Positions 45,287 through 55,168 of a stretch of DNA of 64,000 nucleotides are shown here, in pieces. Source of the DNA: Faecalibacter rhinopitheci (lineage in GTDB: Bacteria > Bacteroidota > Bacteroidia > Flavobacteriales > Weeksellaceae); NCBI RefSeq assembly GCF_015234135.1, contig NZ_JADGIK010000006.1, positions 186,001 through 250,000 on the forward strand, written 5' to 3'. Every line of letters begins with the position of its first letter. Within the stretch, counting starts at the first letter, position 1. The notes under the pieces are model-generated. The model worked only from the letters and a program-made list of their open reading frames with translations. It had not been told where the DNA came from and searched no databases. The position numbers were made by a program, and so were the translations under genes.

Positions 45287-45982
45287 ATGGGAATTATCAT
45301 CAAGGATTTAACAAAAAAATATGGCGATCAATTGGCTTTAAATAAAGTTTCATTTTCAATTGATCAAGGAGAAGTTGTAGGATTATTAGGTCCAAATGGA
45401 GCTGGAAAATCGACTTTAATGAAAAGTATTACAAATGCAATAAATCCGGATAGTGGTGAAATCTTAGTAAATAATTCTTCCGTAAGAGAAAATCCAATTG
45501 AAACGAAAAAGCAAATCGGGTTTTTACAGGAAAATAATCCGCTGTACATGGAGATGTTCGTTAAAGAATATTTACAATTTGTAATGAATATCCATGGCTT
45601 GAAAAAGGAGCGAGTAGAGGAGGTTATAAAGATGGTTGGATTGACGCCTGAAAGGCACAAAAAAATTCATCAATTATCAAAAGGATATAAACAAAGAGTC
45701 GGTTTAGCACAATCAATTTTGTCAAATCCTGAGATTTTAATCCTTGATGAGCCAACGAATGGACTAGATCCTAATCAGATTTTGGAGATTAGAGACCTTA
45801 TTCGAGAAATTTCTAAAGATAAAACGATTATTCTTTCCACTCATATAATGCAAGAAGTGGAAGCATTATGTTCTCGAGTAATTTTATTAAATAAAGGAGA
45901 AATTGTAGCCGATCAACCCATCGAAGAATTTAAAGGACAATATAAAAGTTTGGAAGAAGCTTTTCAGGCGCTAACGAAATAA
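45287..45982 (+). CDS. ABC transporter ATPase, GldA-like
   Basis: The 231-residue ATPase subunit has Walker A GPNGAGKST, Q-loop FLQENNPLY, signature LSKGYKQRVGLAQ, Walker B ILILDEPTNGLDPNQ and the H-loop in STHIMQEVEA. The sequence closely recalls GldA, the ATPase of the gliding-motility transporter (GldAFG) of Flavobacterium, but is shorter than typical GldA at its C-terminus. No permease gene adjoins it, so the partner must be elsewhere and the assignment to motility is unproven. It is divergent from the aromatic operon. Confidence 0.85.
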   Translation: MGIIIKDLTKKYGDQLALNKVSFSIDQGEVVGLLGPNGAGKSTLMKSITNAINPDSGEILVNNSSVRENPIETKKQIGFLQENNPLYMEMFVKEYLQFVMNIHGLKKERVEEVIKMVGLTPERHKKIHQLSKGYKQRVGLAQSILSNPEILILDEPTNGLDPNQILEIRDLIREISKDKTIILSTHIMQEVEALCSRVILLNKGEIVADQPIEEFKGQYKSLEEAFQALTK

Positions 45983-46000
45983 ACATCGTTTATATATATA

Positions 46001-46038
46001 AAGTAAAAAGCATCCGAAACTTCGGAGGCTTTTACTTT
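46001..46038. terminator. Bidirectional intrinsic terminator
   Basis: AAGTAAAA.GC.TCCGAA pairs with TTCGGA.GCTTTTACTT (two mismatches), between the ABC ATPase and the thioredoxin gene. Confidence 0.8.
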
Positions 46039-46552
46039 ATGATTTCTTTTTTAGTATGAAAACTTCTTTAATTTTTTCAACATCGATCTTTTGATTTTTA
46101 GAAGTAGTTGCTAAGGTTGAAATCAGATAATCAACTTCCTTTTCTGAAGATGGACCACCAACATTTTCTCCATTGATTTTTGAATCTTTTAAAGCAGTTC
46201 CTTTTTCGTCTAATATAACCCAATATGGTAATCCTTGATTCTTACCGCCCAATTGTACAACCAATTCAGCTCCGCCAGGAGTATTTAATGTTGCTTTTTC
46301 ACCACGTTCTTCAACTGTAATAAATGATTTGACATAATTTTGATCAAAATATGCTTTCACTAAAGGATCCTCCATATTCTTTTCCATCTTCTTACACCAT
46401 CCACACCATGAAGCATGAAACATTAAAAAGACATTTTTGTTTTCAATTTTTGCTTGGTAGTATGCTTTATTCATAATCTCGTTAGCTGTTTGTGCATTTA
46501 ATGCAGAAGCAAAAACAATGAATAAACTGAATAAGATTGATTTTAATTTCAT
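46037..46552 (-). CDS. Secreted thioredoxin-fold protein (WCGWC)
   Basis: The 171-residue protein has a signal peptide (about 1-20, ending SALNAQ). A thioredoxin-like domain has FMFHASWCGWCKKMEKNM, with redox cysteines in the WCGWC motif, and a cis-Pro-like GGKNQGLPYWVILDEKG. It is of the same thioredoxin_7 type as the gene at 906. It probably keeps periplasmic protein thiols reduced or senses unfolded proteins, but no partner is visible. It is monocistronic. Confidence 0.85.
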   Translation of the reverse strand: MKLKSILFSLFIVFASALNAQTANEIMNKAYYQAKIENKNVFLMFHASWCGWCKKMEKNMEDPLVKAYFDQNYVKSFITVEERGEKATLNTPGGAELVVQLGGKNQGLPYWVILDEKGTALKDSKINGENVGGPSSEKEVDYLISTLATTSKNQKIDVEKIKEVFILKKKS

Positions 46553-46913
46553 AATCTCTATTGATGTTGTAGAGTAAAGGTAAGTATATAATTATAAAAA
46601 TTTATGCATCAAGCAATATATTTTATACTTATATATTTCCTTATTATATAAGTATACCTTTATTAATGTTATTATTTTATCTTTATTATTAAATATGAAA
46701 ACTGATTAAAAATTTAAAATATAATTGCTACAGTAAATGTAAATTATTTGAAATCATTTTAGTTGGTTATACAGATGTCTTAAAGATTATTATAAAAGTA
46801 TAATGGGTAAGGAATTAAGTTGGTATTGTACTTAGAAGGAATTCGTTATCTTTGCAAAAATTTTTTCAGAACATTCTTCTGATTTATAAATATTAATAAA
46901 AGAATCATCATAT
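46553..46913. other. AT-rich intergenic region with an inverted repeat and the ychF promoter
   Basis: These 361 bases have no ORF that I can support. ATACTTATATA (46625-46635) and TATATAAGTAT (46645-46655) form a perfect 11-base inverted repeat with a 9-base loop but no T run. The ychF promoter is at 46826-46854. The remainder is plain AT-rich sequence. Confidence 0.6.
46826..46854 (+). promoter_or_regulatory. Promoter of ychF
   Basis: TTG (46826-46828), an 18-base spacer and TATCTTTG (46847-46854) match the Bacteroidetes consensus, with a leader of about 50 bases. Confidence 0.75.
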
Positions 46914-48005
46914 ATGAAATGTGGAATCGTTGGATTGCCAAACGTAGGTAAATCTACTTTATTTAACTGTTTATCGAATGCAAAAGCGCAATCGGCAAAC
47001 TATCCTTTCTGTACAATTGAACCAAACGTAGGAACAGTTTCTGTACCAGATCCTCGTTTATACAAATTAGAAGAAATTGTAAATCCAGAGCGTGTAGTAC
47101 CAGCTGTTGTAGAAATTGTTGATATTGCAGGTCTTGTAAAAGGAGCAAGTAAAGGAGAAGGTTTAGGAAACCAATTTTTAGGAAATATCCGTGAGTGTAA
47201 CGCAATTATCCACGTTTTACGTTGTTTTGATAACGACAATATCACACACGTTGATGGTTCTATCAATCCAATTCGTGACAAGGAAACAATTGATATCGAG
47301 TTACAATTAAAAGATTTAGATACAGTTACAAAACGTATTGATAAATCTAAAAAAGCAGCTAAAGCAGGTAACAAAGAGGAGCAAAAAGTGGTTGAAGTTT
47401 TAACAGCTGTAACAGCTCACTTAGAAGAATTGAGAAATGTACGCGAGATGGAATTAGATGAGAAGGGACAAGAAATTGTTGATTCTTTACAATTAATTTC
47501 AGCTAAGCCAGTGTTATATTTATGTAACGTAGACGAGTCTGCTGCAAAAGATGGTAACGAATGGGTAGATAAAGTAAAAGAAGCGGTAAAAAATGAAAAT
47601 GCTGAGGTTTTAGTTTTAGCAGCTCAGATAGAAGCAGATATTAATGAATTAGAAACTTTTGAAGAGCGTCAAATTTTCTTAGAAGAGTTAGGTTTAAATG
47701 AGCCAGGTGTTAACCGTTTAATTCGTTCAGCTTATACCTTATTAGACTTAGAAACTTATTTCACTGCAGGTGTAAAAGAAGTAAGAGCTTGGACAATCAA
47801 AAAAGGATCTACAGGACCACAAGCGGCTGGAGTTATTCATACAGATTTCGAAAAAGGATTTATCCGTGCTGAGGTAATTAAGTTTGAAGATTTTATGACT
47901 TATGGTTCTGAATCTAAGTGTCGTGAAAATGGAAAATTAAATGTAGAAGGAAAAGCATACATCGTACAAGATGGTGATATTATGCACTTCTTATTTAACG
48001 TATAA
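46914..48005 (+). CDS. ychF: OBG-type ATPase YchF
   Basis: The 363-residue P-loop protein begins MKCGIVGLPNVGKSTLFN. It has DIAGLVKGASKGEGLGNQFL and a C-terminal TGS domain (about 275-363, TYFTAGVKEVRAWTIKKGSTGPQAAGVIHTDFEKGFI). YchF/OLA1 proteins prefer ATP over GTP and bind ribosomes; they modulate translation and oxidative-stress responses. The codon use here is visibly biased to preferred codons, suggesting strong expression. It has its own promoter and terminator. Confidence 0.95.
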   Translation: MKCGIVGLPNVGKSTLFNCLSNAKAQSANYPFCTIEPNVGTVSVPDPRLYKLEEIVNPERVVPAVVEIVDIAGLVKGASKGEGLGNQFLGNIRECNAIIHVLRCFDNDNITHVDGSINPIRDKETIDIELQLKDLDTVTKRIDKSKKAAKAGNKEEQKVVEVLTAVTAHLEELRNVREMELDEKGQEIVDSLQLISAKPVLYLCNVDESAAKDGNEWVDKVKEAVKNENAEVLVLAAQIEADINELETFEERQIFLEELGLNEPGVNRLIRSAYTLLDLETYFTAGVKEVRAWTIKKGSTGPQAAGVIHTDFEKGFIRAEVIKFEDFMTYGSESKCRENGKLNVEGKAYIVQDGDIMHFLFNV

Positions 48006-48026
48006 GATTTTAAAAAATCATTCTAT

Positions 48027-48060
48027 AAAAGTCCTGATCAACTTGATTAGGACTTTTTTT
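48027..48060 (+). terminator. Intrinsic terminator after ychF
   Basis: AAAAGTCCTGATCAA and TTGATTAGGACTTTT pair with one mismatch and are followed by T residues. Confidence 0.85.
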
Positions 48061-48108
48061 GTATATATTTGAATTAATTAACATTAGAATTACATTAAAT
48101 ATATACAT

Positions 48109-48900
48109 ATGATTAAAAATCTATTCTTTTTAGGTTCAATTTTAATTGGAGCTAACGCTACTGCACAGACTACTATATTTCAAGAAAATTTTGATACTAC
48201 TCAAACACGTAATTTATGGTCAATTGGTGATCGTGATGGAGATAATGACACTTGGGAATATTTAAATGCTGAATTAAATGAAGTTCCATCATTTACCGGT
48301 GATGCAGCTTTTTCTTTCTCTTGGTATTTGGAAGCATTTACACCAGATAATACATTAACAAGTCCTAAAATAACTTTGCCACAAGATGCGGAATTATCTT
48401 TAAGTTTTAAAGTTTCAGCTGGAGACGAAGAACTATATGATGAGCATTATGCTGTATACGTTATTCCTGCATATGCTGAATTTATAGGGACAGAAACACC
48501 AGTTTTTGAAGAAACGTTAGATAATGCATATTACGAAGTAGCTAAAGTAGTAAACGTGGATATAAGTGAATATGCTGGGCAAGATGTGCAATTAGTTTTT
48601 AGACATTACGATTGTGAAGATATTTTTTATATCGCGTTAGACGATGTAACCATAGAACAAAAAGCTTTATCAACAATTGATATCAATAAAAATAAGGTAG
48701 CTGTATATCAAGATAACGGGAAGGTTAAAATAAACGGATTTGAAAATATACAAAAAGTAAAAGTTTTTGATTTATCAGGTAAGTTAGTTTCTGAATCTAA
48801 AACAGATAATGCGAATATTTCTACTTTACCAAAAGGAATATATATCGTAAACTTTTACAATGCTGAGGAAGTTGTATCAAGAAAAATTACTGTAAAATAA
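48109..48900 (+). CDS. Secreted choice-of-anchor J protein with T9SS sorting domain
   Basis: The 263-residue protein has a signal peptide (about 1-20, ending NATAQ). A choice-of-anchor J (cleaved-adhesin-like) domain has FQENFDTTQTRNLWSIGDRDGD near the start and FRHYDCEDIFYIALDDVTIE at about 165-185. The C-terminal type A sorting domain of the type IX secretion system (VKVFDLSGKLVSESK, ISTLPKGIYIVNFYN, then RKITVK) targets it to the cell surface or medium. It may be an adhesin; ligands are unknown. Confidence 0.88.
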   Translation: MIKNLFFLGSILIGANATAQTTIFQENFDTTQTRNLWSIGDRDGDNDTWEYLNAELNEVPSFTGDAAFSFSWYLEAFTPDNTLTSPKITLPQDAELSLSFKVSAGDEELYDEHYAVYVIPAYAEFIGTETPVFEETLDNAYYEVAKVVNVDISEYAGQDVQLVFRHYDCEDIFYIALDDVTIEQKALSTIDINKNKVAVYQDNGKVKINGFENIQKVKVFDLSGKLVSESKTDNANISTLPKGIYIVNFYNAEEVVSRKITVK

Positions 48901-48907
48901 CATAAAA

Positions 48908-48935
48908 ATAAAGCCACTCTATAGAGTGGCTTTTA
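48908..48935. terminator. Bidirectional intrinsic terminator
   Basis: AAAGCCACTC and GAGTGGCTTT pair around TATA, between the T9SS cargo gene and the aminotransferase gene. Confidence 0.85.
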
Positions 48936-48938
48936 TTC

Positions 48939-50075
48939 TTATAATTTATTTAATTTCTCTAAAGCAGAATCTAAGGTCTCTTTTTGTTTTGCAAAACAAA
49001 ATCGGATCACTTTTTCATCAAATGTATCGTGGTAAAATGCAGAAAATGGAATGGTAGCAACTTTATTTTCAATCGTTAATTTTTTAGCAAATTCTCTATC
49101 GCTCAACTCAGAATAATTTTTGAAAGAAGCAGAAACAAAATAAGTACCTTCAGCAGGGATTAATTCAAATTTAGTAGAAGATAGACCCTTTGTGAAATAA
49201 TCTCTCTTTTCTTGAAAGAAATTATTTAATTCTAAGTAGTTATTCTCATCATCTAAATAATCAGCAATTGCATATTGGGAAGGAGTATGTACAGAAAATA
49301 CATTGTATTGATGCACTTTTCTAAATTCGTTCATCAATTCTTTACCTGCCAATACATAACCTACTTTCCAACCTGTTACATGGCATAATTTCCCGAAAGA
49401 CGCAGTAATAAAAGTACGATCTTTTAAAGAAGGAATTCTTGCAAAGCTTTGGTGCTCGTAGGCATCAAATGTCATGTGCTCATACACTTCATCACTTATA
49501 ATATAACAATTCTTATCTTTTAAGATTGCTTCAATCTGAACTAAATCCTCGGCTTTAAATATTTTTCCAGAAGGATTATTGGGGTTATTGAATATAATTA
49601 GTTTTGTTTGCGAAGTTACTTTGCTCTTTAAAGATTCATAATCAATATTATAATCGGGATAAGTTAATTGTATTGGTTTTACAATTCCACCAAACATTTC
49701 TACTGCTGGTTTGTATAAATCATATGCAGGTTCAAAAATGATAACTTCATCTCCTTTCTCAATTACTGCAGCAATTGCAGTAAAAATAGCTTGGCTTGCA
49801 CCATTTGTAATTGTTATTTCTTGCTCTGGATGATAAATAGTGTGATGAAAGCGTTCAGTTTTTTCAGAAATAAAATTTCTTAATTTTTCGACGCCAATCA
49901 TTGGCGCGTATTGGTTGTAATTTTGGTACGAATAATAGTTCAAGCTTTCAATCAAAGAAGAATGTGGATCGAAATCAGGAAAACCTTGTGCCAAGTTTAT
50001 GGCTTGGTGCTGATTTGCTAATTTACTCATTACCGTAAATATAGTAGTCTCTAGATGAGGTAATTTAGAGTTCAT
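48939..50075 (-). CDS. Methionine aminotransferase-like PLP enzyme
   Basis: The 378-residue fold-type I aminotransferase has NLAQGFPDFDP near the N-terminus, the internal NNPNNPSGKIF, SDEVYEHMTFD, and the PLP lysine in ASFGKLCHVTGWKVGYVLAG. This pattern resembles YbdL-like methionine aminotransferases and kynurenine/glutamine transaminases. It would convert methionine or a related amino acid to the keto acid, for example in methionine salvage. It is monocistronic and divergent from parE. Confidence 0.88.
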   Translation of the reverse strand: MNSKLPHLETTIFTVMSKLANQHQAINLAQGFPDFDPHSSLIESLNYYSYQNYNQYAPMIGVEKLRNFISEKTERFHHTIYHPEQEITITNGASQAIFTAIAAVIEKGDEVIIFEPAYDLYKPAVEMFGGIVKPIQLTYPDYNIDYESLKSKVTSQTKLIIFNNPNNPSGKIFKAEDLVQIEAILKDKNCYIISDEVYEHMTFDAYEHQSFARIPSLKDRTFITASFGKLCHVTGWKVGYVLAGKELMNEFRKVHQYNVFSVHTPSQYAIADYLDDENNYLELNNFFQEKRDYFTKGLSSTKFELIPAEGTYFVSASFKNYSELSDREFAKKLTIENKVATIPFSAFYHDTFDEKVIRFCFAKQKETLDSALEKLNKL

Positions 50076-50197
50076 AATCTTTTAGTTGTTTGGTTGTAAG
50101 GTGTTTGAATGATTTATATTCACTAAAGTTACCAAAAACATTTTAGTATTTTTTTAGTAAATTTGTAAATTACACAATTCTAATACGATAAACCCAA

Positions 50198-52054
50198 ATG
50201 TCTGAAATAAATCAAGTAAATTATACTGAAGATAATATCAAAACCTTAGACTGGAGAGAACATATTCGTATGCGTCCTGGTATGTATATCGGGAAGTTAG
50301 GAGATGGATCTTCTCAAGACGATGGTATATATATTTTACTTAAAGAGATTATTGATAACTGTATTGATGAGTTTGTAATGGGCTCGGGTAAAGCAGTTGA
50401 AATAAATCTACGAGAGGACGAGGTCACAGTAAGAGATTATGGACGAGGAATTCCTTTAGGAAAAATGATTGACGCTGTATCTAAAATGAATACAGGTGGT
50501 AAATATGATTCGCAAGCTTTTAAAAAGTCTGTAGGATTAAATGGTGTAGGGACAAAAGCTGTAAATGCATTATCGTCTTATTTTAGAGTACAATCTATAA
50601 GAGATGGAAAGACTAGAGTTGCTGAATTCTCTAAGGGAGATTTAACATTAGAAGAACAAGAAAAAGAAACTTCATTAAGAAAAGGAACTAAAATTACATT
50701 CGTTCCCGATAAAAATATCTTTTTAAATTTTAAATTCAGAAAAGAGTACATCGTACGTATGTTAAAAAACTACGTGTATTTAAATCCTGGATTAAAAATT
50801 ACTTTCAACGGGGAAGAGTTTTATTCGACAGAAGGACTAAAAGATTTATTAAAAGATAATATTGAAGAAGCTACAATCTATGACATTATCCATTTGCGTG
50901 GAGAAGATATAGAAATTGCTTTGACGCATAGCTCTAAATCTTATTCGGAAACATATTATTCTTTCGTGAATGGTCAGAACACCACACAAGGTGGAACACA
51001 TTTAACAGCTTTTAAAGAAGCAATAGCCAAAACAGTACGCGAATTTTATAATAAAAATTATGATCCGGCAGATATTCGTAAATCGATTATTTCTGCCATA
51101 GCAATTAAAGTTATTGAGCCTGTTTTTGAATCTCAAACTAAGACCAAATTAGGTTCCAATGAAATTGGACCAGGAATGACAACGGTTCGTACATTTATCA
51201 ATGATTTTGTAAAAACTAATTTAGATAATTTTCTACATAAAAATCCAGAAGTTGCGCAAGCTTTAGAACGCAAAATTAAACAGTCAGAAACAGAACGTAA
51301 AGAATTATCTGGTATTCGAAAATTAGCACGTGATCGTGCGAAGAAAGTGAGTTTGCACAATAAAAAATTACGAGATTGTCGCCAACATTACAATGATCCG
51401 AAAGCAGAATTTCGTTTAGATTCTACGATATTTATTACCGAGGGTGATTCAGCTTCTGGTTCAATCACAAAGAGTAGAAATGTAGAAACGCAAGCAGTAT
51501 TTAGCTTACGTGGTAAACCTTTGAATTCATATGGTTTATCAAAGAAAATCGTTTATGAAAACGAAGAATTTAATCTTCTACAAGCCGCGCTAAATATTGA
51601 AAATGGATTAGAAGAATTACGTTATAATAATGTCGTAATTGCAACCGATGCTGATGTCGACGGCATGCATATCAGGCTGTTGGCGATTACATTTTTCTTG
51701 CAATTCTTCCCAGAATTAATTCGAGAAGGTCATTTATATATTCTACAAACGCCACTTTTCCGTGTGCGTAACAAAAAAGAAACAAGATATTGTTATTCTG
51801 AAGAAGAACGTCTAAATGCTTTGAATGAATTAGGAAAAAATCCAGAAATAACACGATTTAAAGGGTTAGGAGAAATCTCACCAGACGAGTTTAAAAACTT
51901 TATTGGAAAAGATATTCGTCTTGAACCAGTAATGATAGGTAAAGACGCGTCTATAGAGGATTTACTTGAATTTTATATGGGGAAAAATACACCCACAAGA
52001 CAAGAATTTATTATTAATAATCTTTCAATTGAGGCAGTTACAAATGAAATTTAA
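50198..52054 (+). CDS. parE: DNA topoisomerase IV subunit B
   Basis: The 618-residue ATPase subunit has the GHKL ATP site ([47 protein letters not shown]). The TOPRIM domain has EGDSASGS and [11 protein letters not shown], and [13 protein letters not shown] follows near the C-terminus. The pairing with a ParC-type subunit downstream, and the shorter length, favour topoisomerase IV over gyrase. It decatenates chromosomes after replication. It leads an operon with a membrane protein and parC. A TAAATTTG box is at 50158-50165. Confidence 0.92.
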   Translation: MSEINQVNYTEDNIKTLDWREHIRMRPGMYIGKLGDGSSQDDGIYILLKEIIDNCIDEFVMGSGKAVEINLREDEVTVRDYGRGIPLGKMIDAVSKMNTGGKYDSQAFKKSVGLNGVGTKAVNALSSYFRVQSIRDGKTRVAEFSKGDLTLEEQEKETSLRKGTKITFVPDKNIFLNFKFRKEYIVRMLKNYVYLNPGLKITFNGEEFYSTEGLKDLLKDNIEEATIYDIIHLRGEDIEIALTHSSKSYSETYYSFVNGQNTTQGGTHLTAFKEAIAKTVREFYNKNYDPADIRKSIISAIAIKVIEPVFESQTKTKLGSNEIGPGMTTVRTFINDFVKTNLDNFLHKNPEVAQALERKIKQSETERKELSGIRKLARDRAKKVSLHNKKLRDCRQHYNDPKAEFRLDSTIFITEGDSASGSITKSRNVETQAVFSLRGKPLNSYGLSKKIVYENEEFNLLQAALNIENGLEELRYNNVVIATDADVDGMHIRLLAITFFLQFFPELIREGHLYILQTPLFRVRNKKETRYCYSEEERLNALNELGKNPEITRFKGLGEISPDEFKNFIGKDIRLEPVMIGKDASIEDLLEFYMGKNTPTRQEFIINNLSIEAVTNEI

Positions 52055-52099
52055 AATACTTAATTATATTTACATAGTTAACTAAAATAATTTTATACG

Positions 52100-52585
52100 A
52101 TGAAATTAAATAATAAAAAAGTAAGGACATTGGTCAACATATTAAATTTTGGAATATTTATTCTATTGATTATGATGATTTTAATGTATTATGATGTTAT
52201 TTCATTGCATACAGAATTTGAAGAAATTTATGTAGCTACATTCCTTATGATTACAACTTGTTATATCGCAATAAGAGGATGGCAATATTATGAATTCGAC
52301 ACCTCAGGCGAAGGATTAACGGTAAATGTAGAGCGTATAGATTTCTTATCTTTTTTAGGAACTAAACAAAAAAGAATTGATTTACCTAAATATAAAATTA
52401 ATAATTACAAAATAAGTAAAGGTCTATTAAATGACGATTTAATCTTATTTATAAATAGTAAAAAAGGAAAAGCTAATCTTGTAAAAGTAAAATTTAGAAT
52501 CTCATTTTTATCTGATCAACAAAGAAACATCATGATATCAGAATTAGATAAAATAGTAACTACTAATCAATATCAATTAGATTAA
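52100..52585 (+). CDS. Hypothetical membrane protein between parE and parC
   Basis: The 161-residue protein has two membrane helices (about 13-31, VNILNFGIFILLIMMILMYY, and 43-60, YVATFLMITTCYIAIRGW). A cytoplasmic beta-rich C-terminal domain (about 65-161) follows, with ERIDFLSFLGTKQKRIDLPKYKIN, a pattern like bacterial PH-type domains. I do not recognise a named family. It is 45 bases after parE and 17 before parC, so it is cotranscribed with topoisomerase IV. A functional link is unproven. Confidence 0.65.
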   Translation: MKLNNKKVRTLVNILNFGIFILLIMMILMYYDVISLHTEFEEIYVATFLMITTCYIAIRGWQYYEFDTSGEGLTVNVERIDFLSFLGTKQKRIDLPKYKINNYKISKGLLNDDLILFINSKKGKANLVKVKFRISFLSDQQRNIMISELDKIVTTNQYQLD

Positions 52586-52602
52586 AAAATCAACATTATC
52601 TT

Positions 52603-55161
52603 ATGCATATAGAAGAAGAGAGTATCAAGAAAGTCTCAGGAATGTACCAAGAATGGTTTCTTGATTATGCCTCTTATGTGATTTTAGAACGAGCAATTCC
52701 ATCTATTTATGATGGACTAAAACCTGTGCAACGCCGTATTTTACATTCTATGAGAGAATTAGAGGATGGTAGATACAATAAAGTTGCAAACATTGTAGGT
52801 AATACAATGAAGTATCATCCACACGGAGATGCTGCAATTTCAGATGCAATTGTACAAATAGGACAAAAAGACCTATTGATCGATATGCAAGGGAATTGGG
52901 GAAACGTACATACAGGTGACCGCGCTGCGGCGGCACGTTATATAGAAGCAAGATTAACGAAATTTGCCTTAGAAGTTGTCTTTAATCCTAAAACAACACA
53001 TTGGCAACCCTCTTATGATGGGAGAAACAGAGAACCTATAGATTTACCGATTAAATTTCCGCTTTTATTAGCCCAAGGAGTTGAAGGTATTGCTGTAGGG
53101 TTATCAACAAAAATATTACCACACAATTTTAATGAATTAATTGAGGCATCAATTTTACATCTAAAAGGAAAAAAATTCCAGATTTTCCCAGATTTTCAAA
53201 CTGCTGGCTTAATTGACGTATCTGATTATAATGATGGGTTACGTGGCGGTAAAGTAAGAGTTCGTGCTAAAATTTCACAGGAAGATAAAACACTCCTTAA
53301 GATTACTGAACTTCCTTATGGAACTACTACAGGATCATTAATAGATTCCATATTAAAAGCTAATGATAAAGGAAAAATAAAAATTAAAAAGATTGAAGAT
53401 AATACAGCTGCGGATGTAGAAATTTTAATCTATTTAGCTCCTGGCATTTCTCCAGATAAGACCATAGATGCGCTATATGCTTTTACAGATTGCGAAATAT
53501 CTATTTCGCCTAACGCCTGTGTTATCCGAGATAAAAAACCCGAATTCTTAACTGTTTCTGATATTTTAAAATTTAATACAGATAATACCTTAAAATTATT
53601 AAAAAGAGAATTAGAAATTGAACTTGATGAGTTACAAGAACAATGGCATTTTTCTTCTTTAGAAAGAATTTTTATTGAAAAAAGAATTTATCATGATATT
53701 GAAGAAGAAGAAACTTGGGAAGGAGTAATTACGGCAATTGATAATGGGTTAAAACCTTATATCGCTCATTTAATTAGGCCTGTAAATGAAGATGATATTA
53801 CTCGATTAACGGAAATTAAAATAAAGCGAATTTCAAAATTTGATTTAGATAAAGCGCAGCAATTTATTGATTCACTTGAAGATAAAATTTCAAATGTTAA
53901 ACATCATTTAGCAAATTTAATAGAATTTGCAGTGGATTATTTTAAAGCTCTGAAAGTAAAATATGGAAAAGAAAAAGTACGTAAAACTGAAATTCGAACT
54001 TTTGATACCATAGACGCTTCTAAAGTAGCAGTTGCAAACACTCGCTTCTATGTAGATCGTGCAGAAGGTTTTATAGGTACATCTTTAAAGAAAGATGAAT
54101 TTGTGTTTGAATGTTCTGATATTGACGATATCATAATTTTCCGACAAGATGCAACGATGTTAGTAACAAAAGTGGATGCAAAAACTTTTGTAGGTAAAGG
54201 AATTGTACACATAGGTGTATGGCGTAAAAATGATAAACGTACCATTTATAATGTAATTTATCGAGATGGTAAAAATGGACCAGCTTACCAAAAGCGTTTT
54301 GCTGTTACAGGAATTACCCGAGATAAAGAGTACGATTTAGCCAATGGAAACAAAGGTTCGGAGTTATTATACTTTTCTGCAAATCCAAATGGGGAAGCAG
54401 AGGTCGTATCTGTGATTCTTAAAACGCATCAACGTATCAAAAAATTAAAATTTGATTTAGATTTTGCAGAATTAGCTGTTAAAGGTCGTTCAAGTAAAGG
54501 AAATTTAGTTACAAAATATCCAATTAAAAAGATTGAATTAAAAGAAGAAGGGATTTCTACTTTGGCACCTCGTCAGATTTGGTATGATCCAATTGTTCGC
54601 CGACTAAACGCAGATGAACGTGGTGATTTATTAGGGTCTTTTAAAGGTGATGATAAGATTCTTACAATAAATAGTACAGGTGAAGCCAAATTAGTTTCTT
54701 TTGATTTAGGAAATCGTTTTGATGATGAAATGATTATTATAGAGAAATGGAAGCCTAATAAGCCTTTGTCTTGTGTATATTTTGATGGAACAAAAGAAAA
54801 ATATTTTGTAAAACGTTTCCTACTAGAAGATACATTAAATCCACAAATTTTCTTCTCTAACGAGGATGATAAATCTGAAATTAAGTTAATTTCTACTGAT
54901 TATTTACCAGTTATTGAATTAACGTTTTCTAAAATAAAAGGTGTAGAAAAAGAAGCAGAAATTATCAATTTAGAACAATTTATTGCCATAAAAGGGATTA
55001 AAGCACAAGGAAATCAATTAACTCCATATAAATTGAAACAAATTAATGCTTTAGAATCATTGCCTTATGATGAACCTGAAGAAGTAATGGATGAAAGTGA
55101 TGGATCTCAACCTACATTATTTGATGAAGTTGAAAACGAAATAATAAAAGAAGAAGAATAA
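52603..55161 (+). CDS. parC: DNA topoisomerase IV subunit A
   Basis: The 852-residue subunit cuts and religates DNA. The catalytic tyrosine is Tyr113 in GDRAAAARYIEARLTK. The winged-helix region has RAIPSIYDGLKPVQRRIL and NIVGNTMKYHPHGD. After the tower and coiled coil, the C-terminal beta-pinwheel is present, without a visible GyrA box (QRRGGKG), which supports ParC rather than GyrA. The tail is very acidic (MDESDGSQPTLFDEVENEIIKEEE). It is followed 7 bases later by a rhomboid gene. Confidence 0.92.
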   Translation: MHIEEESIKKVSGMYQEWFLDYASYVILERAIPSIYDGLKPVQRRILHSMRELEDGRYNKVANIVGNTMKYHPHGDAAISDAIVQIGQKDLLIDMQGNWGNVHTGDRAAAARYIEARLTKFALEVVFNPKTTHWQPSYDGRNREPIDLPIKFPLLLAQGVEGIAVGLSTKILPHNFNELIEASILHLKGKKFQIFPDFQTAGLIDVSDYNDGLRGGKVRVRAKISQEDKTLLKITELPYGTTTGSLIDSILKANDKGKIKIKKIEDNTAADVEILIYLAPGISPDKTIDALYAFTDCEISISPNACVIRDKKPEFLTVSDILKFNTDNTLKLLKRELEIELDELQEQWHFSSLERIFIEKRIYHDIEEEETWEGVITAIDNGLKPYIAHLIRPVNEDDITRLTEIKIKRISKFDLDKAQQFIDSLEDKISNVKHHLANLIEFAVDYFKALKVKYGKEKVRKTEIRTFDTIDASKVAVANTRFYVDRAEGFIGTSLKKDEFVFECSDIDDIIIFRQDATMLVTKVDAKTFVGKGIVHIGVWRKNDKRTIYNVIYRDGKNGPAYQKRFAVTGITRDKEYDLANGNKGSELLYFSANPNGEAEVVSVILKTHQRIKKLKFDLDFAELAVKGRSSKGNLVTKYPIKKIELKEEGISTLAPRQIWYDPIVRRLNADERGDLLGSFKGDDKILTINSTGEAKLVSFDLGNRFDDEMIIIEKWKPNKPLSCVYFDGTKEKYFVKRFLLEDTLNPQIFFSNEDDKSEIKLISTDYLPVIELTFSKIKGVEKEAEIINLEQFIAIKGIKAQGNQLTPYKLKQINALESLPYDEPEEVMDESDGSQPTLFDEVENEIIKEEE

Positions 55162-55168
55162 ATTAAAT

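Noticed and set aside
46625-46655. 11-base palindrome as a terminator of the thioredoxin or ychF gene
   Set aside because: Neither neighbouring gene ends here and there is no T run. I list it only as an inverted repeat.
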